Shown one piece after another: positions 48,302-57,597 of a stretch of 64,000 nt of DNA. The first letter of the stretch is position 1. Every line of letters starts with the position of its first letter. The notes beneath the pieces are model-generated. The model was not told where the DNA came from. It did not search any database and was given only the letters and a program-made list of their open reading frames with translations. This stretch comes from UBA981 sp942490995. GTDB lineage: Bacteria > Pseudomonadota > Gammaproteobacteria > Ga0077536. Made by a program: the position numbers and the translations under genes. The stretch is taken from assembly GCA_942490995.1 (NCBI GenBank), contig CALOBG010000036.1, positions 1 through 64,000 on the forward strand, given 5' to 3'.

Positions 48302-50082
48302 GGTGCGTTCATAACCTCGACCGCGAGCTTCGCCGCGGCCTCGGCGTTTACGTTCGAACCGGGGATCCCGGACGATACGAAGCCGGCCTGCTGGGCGGCA
48401 AGCCCGGCCTCTTCCGGGCTCATTTTGCCCATTGCCGCGGCGACCGCCGCCGGTACCGTGACATTGATGATGACGTTGGAGGCGAGCAGGATCTCGCTCG
48501 CCAGGGGCGCCACCATCGGCACCGCCCAGGCGATGTCCTGGCGCTTGCCCAGCGCGACGTCGGGAATGATCACGTCCGAATAACGCTCCAGCCGGGTGGT
48601 CACACCGTCGACGGTGATTTCGGCGTCGATGTGCGCATCAAAGGCGAACCATTCCTTGGCGAGTTTGCTCGAGCGTCGCGCGCCGGGCCCGACGTGGGTC
48701 AGACGAATCGCAACATCCTTGCCGGTCATTTTGCTCAACAACGCACCGACTCGCTGTTCGACCGTGCGTTTCCGTTCGCCATCGAGGTCGCGCACCACCG
48801 CGGCGAGATCGCCGCCGTTCGACAGCGCATCGTAGGTTTTCGCGGCGCGACGGTAGAGGGCCTTGGCGCGCACCGGCTCGGAGGCCAGGATCATGGCGTT
48901 GGTGACCGCACCGGTCTGCAGTTGGGCGGCCTTTTTTGCGACGATATTCATGGCCACCATCGAGGTTTCCGGGTCGAAAGCGAAATCGTAGCGACGCTTG
49001 AGCAAGGCCGCGCTGACCGAGGTCTGCGTGGCGCCCTCTTCGAGCAGGCATTTCATCGCGATCACCGCGTCGGTGCACACATGCCCGAGCGGCGGATTGA
49101 CCGGTCCGGCCGAGGAACCGGCGATGCCTTCTTCGAACACTCCCATGATTTCGTCGACCGCCATGATCCCGATCACCGTCGGTCCGCCGATGTCTTTGAG
49201 GATCAAACCAAGGTCGCCGATGATCTGACCGGTCTGGTATTCCTGGCCGGTAATGCGTATATGCAGTTTTTCCGGCAGGCCGGCGGTTTCGGCGGCAACC
49301 TTGCCGGCGACGAACGCCGAGGTGACCTTGCCGTGCGGGCCGTATTCCTCGGCAACGTCCGCATCCGGATGAATGATTTCCAGGATCGCGGCGGCGCCGA
49401 ACACCGCGGCGTTCAGGGCGTGCGGCTTGATGCCGGCGCCGGCCATGCAGTCCATCATCGCCTGGGTGCCAATGCGCGCGCCGTTGGCCGCCATGGCCGG
49501 GAAAATAATGTCTTCGCCAAGCCGGCCGTGGCCGACCAGCGGTCCGCCGGAGACAGCCATGTCATAGCCACTGACCGGCGACAGTTTGCCTTCCATCATG
49601 GCCTGGTGAATGGCCATCACGGCGGCGAAGCCGGACACCTTGTTGTTCTTTTTAGAGGTCGGGATCGACGCCACGCCGCAGCGGTCGACGCCGGCGATCA
49701 TGCGCGCGCTGGCGCCGAGCTTGCGGTTGCCGGCAGGGATCCCGACCTGCGCCTTGGTGCCGGTCAGATACATCATCACCGCGGCGAGCAGCGCGGCGTT
49801 GGCCGGCGCCGCGCCGGCTTTCTCGGCAGCCCGGATCGCCTTTGCCAGCACGTCGTCGACCGGCAGGTTCGGCGCATTCGCAAAACGCAGCTTGGTATCG
49901 GCGCCGCGCTTCAGTTCGGTCACCAGCACATCGGCGATATTGATCACCGCGATGTTGAGCATGCCGTGCCCACCGAGCAGGGCATCGACCAGGTCACTGG
50001 TCATCCAGTTCGGGCTGGCGTTGGCCCCGGTGATTGCCGCGAGCAGGACCTGCTCGCGCTGTGTGCCGCTGGTCTCGGTCAT
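48298..50082 (-). CDS. Unrecognised 594-aa protein heading the lar operon
   Basis: I do not recognise this family. It is soluble, Ala/Gly-rich and looks enzymatic. Conserved-looking stretches include LLGGHGMLNIAVINIADVLV, GIPAGNRKLGASARMIAGVDRCG, SGGPLVGHGRLGEDIIFPAMAANGARIG, and LTHVGPGARRSSKLAKEW (all given as landmarks). His residues in GGHGML and VGHGRLGED, and the Cys in DRCGVAS and DCMAGAG, could bind metal or cofactor. It is translationally coupled to the larC2-like gene and is the first gene of a run making the nickel-pincer nucleotide. No LarA is present, so this is the obvious candidate user of that cofactor. That is inference only. Confidence 0.6.
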   Translation of the reverse strand: MTETSGTQREQVLLAAITGANASPNWMTSDLVDALLGGHGMLNIAVINIADVLVTELKRGADTKLRFANAPNLPVDDVLAKAIRAAEKAGAAPANAALLAAVMMYLTGTKAQVGIPAGNRKLGASARMIAGVDRCGVASIPTSKKNNKVSGFAAVMAIHQAMMEGKLSPVSGYDMAVSGGPLVGHGRLGEDIIFPAMAANGARIGTQAMMDCMAGAGIKPHALNAAVFGAAAILEIIHPDADVAEEYGPHGKVTSAFVAGKVAAETAGLPEKLHIRITGQEYQTGQIIGDLGLILKDIGGPTVIGIMAVDEIMGVFEEGIAGSSAGPVNPPLGHVCTDAVIAMKCLLEEGATQTSVSAALLKRRYDFAFDPETSMVAMNIVAKKAAQLQTGAVTNAMILASEPVRAKALYRRAAKTYDALSNGGDLAAVVRDLDGERKRTVEQRVGALLSKMTGKDVAIRLTHVGPGARRSSKLAKEWFAFDAHIDAEITVDGVTTRLERYSDVIIPDVALGKRQDIAWAVPMVAPLASEILLASNVIINVTVPAAVAAAMGKMSPEEAGLAAQQAGFVSSGIPGSNVNAEAAAKLAVEVMNAP

Positions 50083-50099
50083 GGTTCATTCCTCAACTT

Positions 50100-51131
50100 G
50101 TTTCGTCAGACGGAGGGCAACACACGTCACGCGCCAGCACCAGCAAACCCGGCCAAGCCAAACGGTCAGCAGCTGAGCGCGGCGCGGCAAGGCCCAGTCG
50201 GGTATAAGCAGCCGCGGCAAGGGCCACGGGCGCATTGCCCAGCGACAGACGATAGCGACGGGGCCGCAGAGAAACCGACCGCCAGGTCGCGATGCCGGCC
50301 CCGGCTTCAGCGCCGCGGCGGGATCGGCCTGAAACGCCGGACCCAGGGGGAATCGCGGCAAGGGGTGGGGGCCGCCGATGCCGCCGCTCGAGCAGTCGAT
50401 CAAATCGACGCCGTCGTCCCGCAGCGCACGCGCCAGGGTGATACGCACGACCGTCCAGCGGACTCCAGCCAGTCAGCGCCGAGATCCGAAACGCCAGGAT
50501 TGCGAGCCAGCCGCGCGAAGGCGCGCCACCTCGCGGGCAGGCGCGGCGCCCGAAAAATCACCGCCGTAGTGACGTCGCGCGTATTGACAACCAGCGAGTA
50601 AAACTGGTGGAGCAGAAATCCGTGCGCGGCGTAAACCCGATGCAGGCGAAACCGAGCGCGTCGGCGCGCGCAGCGGCGGCGCAAAAGCGCACCGCGGCGA
50701 TATCGCACGCCATCGCGGGGGGGCATGCGGAGGCGGGGCGGCGAGGGCAGGCGTCGCGCGTAATCGATGTCCCGGGTGCGGGGTCACCGGCACGGTAAGG
50801 CGCGGCTGCGCCCGGCGTGAGCGAGTTGAACGGCCGGCACAGCGCCTTCGCTGCGCAGGAAATCGACAATGCGTTTGAGGGGTGGAACCTGGGCATCATT
50901 CCACAGGCCGAGGTCACCGTGGGTACGTCGACCGTGGGCACAGACCGCCGTTGCCTCGGTGAATATCAGCCCGGCTCCGCCCAGCGCGAAACGCGCGAGG
51001 TGGGCAAAATGCCAGTCGTTGGCCATGCCGTCGCGAGCGCGGTACTGGCTCATCGGCGAAACCGCGATGCGGTTGGGGAGGTCGACCGCGCGCAGGCGCA
51101 GTGGCGAAAACAGGTGCGTGGCTTGCGACAT
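50100..51131 (-). pseudogene. NADH:flavin oxidoreductase (Old Yellow Enzyme, YqjM type) with several frameshifts
   Basis: Starting at ATG 51131 the frame reads HLFSPLRLRAVDLPNRIAVSPMSQY through AVPAVQLAHAGR and stops at 50784. Family sequence continues in other frames: AVRFCAAAARADALGF (~50700), YAAHGFLLHQFYSLVVNTRD (~50620), HYGGDFSG (~50580) and ARALRDDGVDLIDCSSGG (~50420). The total span fits a ~340-aa enzyme, so there are at least four small indels and no large deletion. The catalytic Tyr/His region is split between frames; the gene cannot make an active enzyme. Confidence 0.75.
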
Positions 51132-51301
51132 ATTGCGGGCCTGGCCTCGATGATGTCGTGACAGGATTGCGCCAGTCTAGCACCGCAATACTGGCGCATC
51201 GACACTTGTTGACTATAGTATCAGTAACGGATCAGCGCATGTCGGCTGCCACAGGCGGGCCTGCCCTGTTATCGATGCCGCACCGGAAGAGGAGCCCGAA
51301 C

Positions 51302-52711
51302 ATGGCCGCACGCATGCTGATGAACGTCTTTTCCCAATGCTGCCCGACGCCACAATCGGAAGGTCAGTGGAAAAACCCGCGCGACCGTTCGGTGCCCGGC
51401 TTCAACGATCCGGAGTTCTGGATCGACCTGGCCAAAACCGCCGAGCGCGGCTGTTTCGATTCGCTGTTCTTCGCCGATGTGCATGGCGTTTACGATGTGT
51501 ATGGCGGCAACATGGATGCCGGCATACGGCATGGCGTACAGGTTCCGGGCAACGATCCGACCCTGCTGTTTCCGATGCTCGCGCGCGAGACCAGCCAGCT
51601 CGGCTTCATCTCGACTTACAGCACCACCTACTTCGAACCATTCCTGACCGCCAAACTTTTTTCTTCACTCGACCATTTCACGCGCGGCCGGGTCGGCTGG
51701 AACATCGTCACCTCGTATCTGAGCAGCGCACAACGCAATGGCCTCGGCGAACTGCTCGAACACGACGAACGCTACGACAAGGCCGAGGAATATATGGACG
51801 TCTGCTACAAGCTGTGGGAACACAGCTGGCAGGACGATGCCATCGTTTGCGACCAGGCGCGGGATACCCTCATCGACCCGCGGCGCGTGCACAAAATTTC
51901 CCACCAAGGTCAGCACTACAGCGTCGAAGGCCCCCACATGTGCACCCCTACGATCCAACGCACGCCGTTTCTGGTCCAGGCCGGCCAGTCACCCCGCGGC
52001 TACGCGTTCGGTACCAAACACGCCGAGGCCCTGTTCGTGGTGTTTCAGAACATCGCCAAAGCCGCCGAGGGTGCGGCCAGGGTGCGCGAACTCGAAGCCG
52101 CGATCGGACGCGCGCCAGGCAGTGTCAAGATGATGCATGGAATCGGCGTGGTGGTGGCCGAAAGCGAGCGCGAACTGAAGGCCAAGGTCGAGCGCTACAA
52201 AAGCTACGCCTCGGTCGAGGGCCTGCTGGCGTTGTTCGGCGGCTGGACCGGCATCGATCTGTCCACCTTTCAACCCGACGACATCATCGATTCGTTAGAA
52301 TCCAATCAGATGAAACACCTGGCCGCGTTTTTTGCTGACATCGATCCCGCCCGCAAATGGACGTTTGCCGACATGTGCGACTACATGAAACTGACCTCGA
52401 TCAGTCCGACCGTGATCGGCACCCCGACCCAGGTCGCCGACGAACTCGAGCGCTGGGTCGACGAAGGCGGGGTCGATGGCTTCAACCTCATTCCCGTCGA
52501 CCAGCCCGGCACACTGAAGGACTTCGTCGACCTCGTGGTGCCGGAACTGCAGCGGCGCGGCCGCATGCAGAAAACCTACCCGGACGTTGCGGTCAGCCTG
52601 CGTGAAATCTATACCGGCAGCGGACAGCCACGCTTACCGGCCGACCACCCGGCGCACCGGGTCGGCATCGAGCGCGAAGCCGCGACGCGGGCCGACGCCA
52701 GCGCCGGCTAA
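51302..52711 (+). CDS. LLM-class flavin-dependent monooxygenase (NtaA/SnaA/DszA family)
   Basis: A 469-aa FMNH2-dependent monooxygenase with the bacterial luciferase fold. ERGCFDSLFFADVHG, LARETSQLGFISTYSTTYFEPF, GRVGWNIVTSY and RTPFLVQAGQSPRGYAFGTKHAEALF are typical of the nitrilotriacetate/dibenzothiophene-sulfone branch. It needs a separate flavin reductase, which is not in the immediate neighbourhood. The substrate is unknown. ATG 51302 follows AGAGGAG. It is divergent from the broken flavin oxidoreductase. Confidence 0.87.
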   Translation: MAARMLMNVFSQCCPTPQSEGQWKNPRDRSVPGFNDPEFWIDLAKTAERGCFDSLFFADVHGVYDVYGGNMDAGIRHGVQVPGNDPTLLFPMLARETSQLGFISTYSTTYFEPFLTAKLFSSLDHFTRGRVGWNIVTSYLSSAQRNGLGELLEHDERYDKAEEYMDVCYKLWEHSWQDDAIVCDQARDTLIDPRRVHKISHQGQHYSVEGPHMCTPTIQRTPFLVQAGQSPRGYAFGTKHAEALFVVFQNIAKAAEGAARVRELEAAIGRAPGSVKMMHGIGVVVAESERELKAKVERYKSYASVEGLLALFGGWTGIDLSTFQPDDIIDSLESNQMKHLAAFFADIDPARKWTFADMCDYMKLTSISPTVIGTPTQVADELERWVDEGGVDGFNLIPVDQPGTLKDFVDLVVPELQRRGRMQKTYPDVAVSLREIYTGSGQPRLPADHPAHRVGIEREAATRADASAG

Positions 52712-52970
52712 GTGAGGACTCTGGTGGAATAGCGGGAGACGCACACCGCAGATCGGCCAGCTACCTCACGCGTCCTAATGGCATGCACGCTGATTGTGGA
52801 ATGTTTCCGGCGATTTCGACGAATAACTCCCACAAATCCATATCGATCCATCTATAAACCGGTTCGAGCCGACGCCGAACAGACGATCCGAAGTGCCTTC
52901 AACCACCGAAAATTCCAAAAATCGGTAAATCAAGTAGTCGTGTTGTCCTTGCCGGCCGCCCATCGAACCT

Positions 52971-53001
52971 GAATCCAGCGCTTTCTCGAGGGCCTGGATT
53001 C
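52971..53001. repeat. GAATCCAG/CTGGATTC hairpin repeat
   Basis: An 8-bp perfect inverted repeat around a 15-base loop, of the kind found in widely dispersed intergenic repeats (translated as ...RESIQALEKALDS...). Single, degenerate copy. Confidence 0.5.
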
Positions 53002-53171
53002 TGGGCCCACGAATGCTGAGCCCACCGAGCGTCAATCAAAGTCCTACCATCGAATTCAGGCTATCCGGGCGCATCTCGAGCATTCCCTGCATCGGCCAGG
53101 TGTCCGTTGGGCAATCCCTATCGTCATCGCGATTCGTTCTACTTTTTGAAGAAAAGACGTTACTACGATTG

Positions 53172-53192
53172 ACCAGACCTGCGGTTTGGTCT
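53172..53192. promoter_or_regulatory. Inverted repeat before the first island gene
   Basis: GACCAGACC-TGC-GGTTTGGTC, 8 of 9 bases paired, 46 bases before the short hsdS-like gene. It could be an operator for the restriction-modification operon. No regulator gene was found beside it. Confidence 0.3.
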
Positions 53193-53238
53193 AAATTCTC
53201 TCGGGCTTTGATTTTTGTAGTAATGCGATTTTTTCAAA

Positions 53239-53808
53239 ATGCTTCTGGAAAACCTTGCCGACGTGCAGATGGGCTATCCGTTCCGGTCGCGCCTTACGCA
53301 CGACCCCAAGGGTAATACCACCGTGCTCCAGATGAAGGACATCGACGATACGAACCTGCTGCACCCCGAAGCTGCCAGTCGGGTGTCCTTGCCCAAGGGC
53401 AAAGCGCATCACATGCTTCGACCGGGCGATTTGCTGTTCCGGTCTCGCGGGCGTAGCAACGGTGCGGCTTTGGTCGGCGACGCGATAGGGCCGGCGGTAC
53501 TGGCCGCGCCCATGCTGCTGATCCGCCCGATTTCCGTATTACCGGCCTACCTGTGCTGGTTCATTAACGCGCCGTCTACTCAGGCCCTGCTCACCACAAT
53601 GTCCGCCGGCACCTCGGTCCGGATGATCAGTGCCGAGGCTCTCAAGTCCCTCGACGTTCCGGTGCCGAGTCCAGAGCAACAGCACCAGATCGCCACTTTG
53701 GCCGACCTCGCGGACCGCGAGCAGACATTGCTTTTGAACATCGCCCAGGCCCGTCATCGGCTTATCACCCACCTGCTCACCAGGCACGCCCGCGAGGCCA
53801 CCCCATGA
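53239..53808 (+). CDS. Short HsdS-like protein (single target-recognition domain)
   Basis: A 189-aa protein like half of a type I specificity subunit. ENLADVQMGYPFRSRL and VLQMKDIDDTNLL open the recognition domain, RPGDLLFRSRGRSNGAALVGD follows, and DVPVPSPEQQHQIATLADLADREQTLLLNIAQARHRLITHLL is the conserved coiled region. It has one recognition domain where HsdS has two, so it might act as a dimer or modulate specificity. The stop overlaps hsdM by 4 bases. A full HsdS is encoded downstream. Confidence 0.75.
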   Translation: MLLENLADVQMGYPFRSRLTHDPKGNTTVLQMKDIDDTNLLHPEAASRVSLPKGKAHHMLRPGDLLFRSRGRSNGAALVGDAIGPAVLAAPMLLIRPISVLPAYLCWFINAPSTQALLTTMSAGTSVRMISAEALKSLDVPVPSPEQQHQIATLADLADREQTLLLNIAQARHRLITHLLTRHAREATP

Positions 53809-55379
53809 CCGACCAGCTCACCCAACAAGACGTCAACAACGCTGCCTGGGCCGCTTGCGACACCTTTCGCGGCGTCATCGATCCGGCGCAGTACAAGGAC
53901 TACATCCTGGTGATGCTGTTCCTGAAATACATCAGCGACCAGTGGGCAGACCACTACGCCGAGTACCAGAAAGAATACGGTGACAACGAGGAGCGCATCC
54001 GCCGCAAGCTGGAGCGCGAGCGCTTCATCCTGCCCCACGTGGATTTCAAGGACGAGAAGACCGGCGAGGTCACCGACCGATTCCTGGCCGACTTCCACGC
54101 CCTGTACGAGCGGCGCAAAGCGGCCAACCTCGGCGAGCTGATCAACATCGTGCTCGATCACATCGAAGAGGCCAACAAAGCCAAGCTCGAAGGCGTGTTC
54201 CGCAACATCGATTTCAACTCCGAGACCAACCTCGGCAAAACCAAGGATCGCAACCGCCGGCTGGAAAACCTGCTGGGCGACTTCGCCAAATTGGATCTGC
54301 GCCCCACGCGCGTCTCCGAGGACGTGATCGGCGACACATACATCTACCTCATCGAACGCTTCGCCTCCGATGCCGGCAAGAAGGCCGGCGAGTTCTATAC
54401 ACCCAAACAGGTGTCCAGGCTGCTGGCGCAACTGGCCGCACCCAAACCCGGCGACCGTATCTGCGACCCCACCTGCGGCGCCGGCGGTCTGCTGATTGAA
54501 GCCGCCACGCTGGTGGAGCAGCAAGGCAGCCCAGGGAATCCAAACAAGGATTTCGCCCTGTTCGGCCAGGAAGTCAACGGCAGCACCTGGGCGCTGGCGC
54601 GCATGAACATGTTTCTGCACGGTAAGGACGCCGCCCGCATCGAATGGGGCGACACCCTGAACAGCCCGGCGCTGGTGGAAGCTGACCGCCTGATGCGCTT
54701 CAACGTCGTGGTCGCCAACCCACCCTTCAGCCTGGACAAATGGGGCGCTGCCGAGGCCCAGGCCGACCGCTACAACCGTTTCTGGCGCGGCGTGCCGCCG
54801 AAATCCAAGGGCGATTACGCCTTCGTCACCCACATGATCGAAACCGCGCTGCCGCAAGAAGGCCGGGTGGCCGTGGTGGTACCGCACGGCGTACTGTTCC
54901 GCGGCGGCGCCGAGGGCCGCATCCGCCGCGCCCTGATCGAGGAGAACCTGCTCGACGCCGTCATCGGCCTGCCGGGCAACCTCTTCCCCACCACCTCCAT
55001 TCCGGTCGCCATCCTGGTGTTTGACCGCGCGCGCGAAAAGGGCGGCGCGCGCGAGGATTGCCAGGACGCGCTGTTCATAGATGCCAGCCGCGACTACCAG
55101 TCCGGCAAGAACCAGAACACCCTCCTGGACGAGCACATGACCAAGATGCTCGCCACCTTTTGCGCTCGGCAACCGGTGGACAAGTACGCTCATGTCGCGA
55201 GCCTTAAGGAGATCGCCGACAACGACTTCAACCTCAACATCCCACGCTACGTCGATACCTTCGAGGAAGAAGAAGAGATCGACGTTGCCGCCGTTGAGCA
55301 GGAGATCGAGCGCCTGGAAGGCGAGCTGGCCGAGGTGCGCGTGCGCATGAAGCAGTATCTGAAGGAACTCGGCGTATGA
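53805..55379 (+). CDS. hsdM: Type I restriction-modification DNA methyltransferase subunit HsdM
   Basis: Adenine-N6 methyltransferase of the type I complex; 524 aa. The N-terminal helical HsdM domain (VNNAAWAACDTFRGVIDPAQYKDYIL) precedes the catalytic domain. SAM-binding DPTCGAGG is at residues 221-228 and the catalytic NPPF at 305-308. A C-terminal coiled coil (EQEIERLEGELAEVRVRMKQYL) contacts HsdS. Overlaps its neighbours by 4 bases at both ends. Confidence 0.93.
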   Translation: MTDQLTQQDVNNAAWAACDTFRGVIDPAQYKDYILVMLFLKYISDQWADHYAEYQKEYGDNEERIRRKLERERFILPHVDFKDEKTGEVTDRFLADFHALYERRKAANLGELINIVLDHIEEANKAKLEGVFRNIDFNSETNLGKTKDRNRRLENLLGDFAKLDLRPTRVSEDVIGDTYIYLIERFASDAGKKAGEFYTPKQVSRLLAQLAAPKPGDRICDPTCGAGGLLIEAATLVEQQGSPGNPNKDFALFGQEVNGSTWALARMNMFLHGKDAARIEWGDTLNSPALVEADRLMRFNVVVANPPFSLDKWGAAEAQADRYNRFWRGVPPKSKGDYAFVTHMIETALPQEGRVAVVVPHGVLFRGGAEGRIRRALIEENLLDAVIGLPGNLFPTTSIPVAILVFDRAREKGGAREDCQDALFIDASRDYQSGKNQNTLLDEHMTKMLATFCARQPVDKYAHVASLKEIADNDFNLNIPRYVDTFEEEEEIDVAAVEQEIERLEGELAEVRVRMKQYLKELGV

Positions 55380-56398
55380 GCGACGGCGAGATGATCCTCT
55401 ACACCCTGGAAGATGGCAGCGCCGCTATCCAGCTACGCGCTGAGGGCGGTACGGTCTGGCTCGCTCAAGCCGAAATTGCGGCGCTGTTCCAAACCACGCC
55501 GCAGAACATCACCCAGCACGTCCGGGCCATCTACGCCGAGGGCGAGTTGACTGAAGAGGCAACTTGTAAGGAAGTCTTACAAGTTCGCCAGGAGGGCAAG
55601 CGCCCAGTCAAACGCAACCTCAAGCACTACAGTCTCGACATGATCCTGGCCATCGGCTATCGCGTGCGCTCACCGCGCGGCACCCAATTCCGTCAGTGGG
55701 CCACCGCCCACCTCCGCGAGTACCTGGTCAAGGGTTTCGTGCTGGACGACACCAGGCTCAAGGAGCCCGGCGGCTGGGACTACTTCGACGAGCTGCTTGC
55801 GCGCATCCGCGACATTCGTGCCTCCGAGAAGCGCTTCTATCAGAAGATCCGCGATATCTACGCCACCGCCGTGGACTACGACAGCAAGTCCGAGGCTGCC
55901 CTGCTGTTTTTCAAGAAGGCGCAAAACAAGATGCTGTGGGCCGTCACCGGCCACACCGCACCCGAACTCATCGCCGGCCGCGCCGACCCTGCCCTGCCCG
56001 ACATGGGCCTGAGCACGTGGGCCGGCGGCCAGGTACGCAAGCAGGACGTTACCATTGCCAAGAACTACCTGAGCCAGGACGAGATCGAGGCGCTGGATCG
56101 CATCGTCGTCATGTACCTCGACTACGCCGAGGACCAGGCGAGCCGCCGCCGCACCCTGACCATGCGCGACTGGGAAGACAAACTCGACGCCTTCCTGCAG
56201 TTCAACGAACGCGAGGTGCTGACCCACGCCGGCAAGCTGCGCGCGGATGTGGCGGAAAAGCTGGCGCTGGAACGCTGCGAGAGCTTTGACGCCGCCCGGA
56301 GCGAGGCAGCGCGGCTGGCAGAGGATGCCGAGGATTTGGCGGCACTGGAACAGACCGAGCGGCAGTTGGAAGGCAAAGGGCGTGGGAAGAAGAAATGA
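55376..56398 (+). CDS. RhuM family protein
   Basis: A 340-aa protein of the RhuM (virulence RhuM) family, named from Salmonella pathogenicity island 3. TVWLAQAEIAALFQTTPQNITQHVRAIYAEGEL and RNLKHYSLDMILAIGYRVRSPRGTQFRQWAT are the diagnostic segments. Biochemical role unknown; frequently encoded inside type I restriction-modification operons, as here, between hsdM and hsdS with 4-base overlaps on both sides. A DNA-binding or regulatory role is plausible. Confidence 0.88.
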   Translation: MSDGEMILYTLEDGSAAIQLRAEGGTVWLAQAEIAALFQTTPQNITQHVRAIYAEGELTEEATCKEVLQVRQEGKRPVKRNLKHYSLDMILAIGYRVRSPRGTQFRQWATAHLREYLVKGFVLDDTRLKEPGGWDYFDELLARIRDIRASEKRFYQKIRDIYATAVDYDSKSEAALLFFKKAQNKMLWAVTGHTAPELIAGRADPALPDMGLSTWAGGQVRKQDVTIAKNYLSQDEIEALDRIVVMYLDYAEDQASRRRTLTMRDWEDKLDAFLQFNEREVLTHAGKLRADVAEKLALERCESFDAARSEAARLAEDAEDLAALEQTERQLEGKGRGKKK

Positions 56399-57585
56399 CT
56401 GAAAAACCCTCACTGCTTCGATTGGAGGAGGTCGCGCAGTTCTTAGGAGGCAGCACTCCGTCTCGTGCTAACCAGGCATACTTTGGCGGAGATATCTCTT
56501 GGGTAAAAACTACCGATTTAAACAATGGATCGATTTCCGTGACCGAGGAAACGCTAACGGAGTTGGGCCTCAAGGAGTCATCCTGCAAAATGGTCCCCGC
56601 CAGTGCTGTGTTGGTTGCAATGTATGGTGGCTTCAATCAGATCGGGAGAACCGGCCTTCTGCAACAAGCTAGCGCTATCAATCAGGCGTTGACCGCGATC
56701 ATTCCGGATCCAGCCAAACTAACGCCGGAGTTTCTATTGGAGTGGCTGAATTTTCGCGTTGGCTATTGGAAACGCTTTGCGGGAAGTAGCCGCAAGGACC
56801 CCAACATCACAAAAGGTGACATCGCGGAATTTACAGTGCCTAGCATTCCTATCGACCAACAGACCGACGCCGTCCGTGTGCTCCATTCCTGGAACACCGG
56901 CATCCAGAAAGCCGAGCAACTGGTCGCGGCGAAGGAACGGCATCGCAATGGGCTCATTCAGCGGCTTTACGCGCTTAGTGATCGTCGTGGTAACGCATCG
57001 CGCTTTTGCGAGCTACTCAACGAATCAACGGAAGCCGGAAATACCGGCCGACACGCGAAGAAGATCACCGTAAAGCTCTATGGCAAAGGCGTGCTCGCCA
57101 AAGAGGAAAAGCGGCAAGGAAGCGAACAGACTCAATATTTCGTCCGTCGTACGGGCCAGCTCATCTATAGCAAGCTTGATTTCCTGAACGGTGCATTCGG
57201 GATCGTTCCACCCGAACTCGATGGCTACGAATCTACACTTGACCTTCCAGCATTCGACATAACGCCAACCGTCAATTCCGTCTGGCTGCTTGGCTATCTC
57301 ACCCGTCCAACCTACTACACACGGCAAGTGGGCTTGGCCCGGGGCCAACGAAAAGCCCGGCGCGTTCACCCATCGGACCTCCTGGCGTCGATACTTCGAG
57401 TCCCTCCGCGCGCTCATCAGGATCGAATTGCAGAGATTTTGACTTCCTCGCAAGGCGACATCGACATCTCGAAGCGCCTGCTCGAATCCCTGAAGACCCA
57501 GAAGCGCGGCCTGATGCAGAAGCTGCTCACCGGGCAGTGGCGTGTGCCTGTCTCCGCGCCCCAGTCACAGAATGGCAGTCGTTGA
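56395..57585 (+). CDS. hsdS: Type I restriction-modification specificity subunit HsdS
   Basis: Sets the DNA target of the type I complex. 396 aa with two recognition domains. The first spans ~1-150 (GGSTPSRANQAYFGGDISWVKTTDLNNG), with a conserved coil ~155-200 (DAVRVLHSWNTGIQKAEQLVAAKERHRNGLIQ). The second spans ~200-350 and ends in another coil (ILTSSQGDIDISKRLLESLKTQKRGLMQKLLTG). GC is lower than in neighbouring genes, as is common for recombining hsdS genes. Start overlaps the rhuM stop. Confidence 0.88.
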   Translation: MTEKPSLLRLEEVAQFLGGSTPSRANQAYFGGDISWVKTTDLNNGSISVTEETLTELGLKESSCKMVPASAVLVAMYGGFNQIGRTGLLQQASAINQALTAIIPDPAKLTPEFLLEWLNFRVGYWKRFAGSSRKDPNITKGDIAEFTVPSIPIDQQTDAVRVLHSWNTGIQKAEQLVAAKERHRNGLIQRLYALSDRRGNASRFCELLNESTEAGNTGRHAKKITVKLYGKGVLAKEEKRQGSEQTQYFVRRTGQLIYSKLDFLNGAFGIVPPELDGYESTLDLPAFDITPTVNSVWLLGYLTRPTYYTRQVGLARGQRKARRVHPSDLLASILRVPPRAHQDRIAEILTSSQGDIDISKRLLESLKTQKRGLMQKLLTGQWRVPVSAPQSQNGSR

Positions 57586-57597
57586 GGAGAGAGACCA

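Larger units (their letters stand above)
52712..53238. other. Gene-free junction upstream of the restriction-modification island
   Basis: About 530 bases with visibly lower GC than either side. One open frame on the minus strand (52775-53035) gives RIQALEKALDSG, which is the familiar translation of a dispersed GAATCCAG/CTGGATTC repeat, not a gene. No integrase, tRNA or direct repeat was found. It is probably the left boundary of the acquired island. Confidence 0.5.

Noticed and set aside
52775..53035. 86-aa minus-strand frame in the gap before the restriction island
   Set aside because: It contains the IQALEKALDSG translation of a dispersed inverted repeat and has no ribosome site or recognisable domain.
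53754..55193. 479-aa open frame on the minus strand opposite hsdM
   Set aside because: Shadow of HsdM; hsdM motifs and overlaps fix the coding strand.
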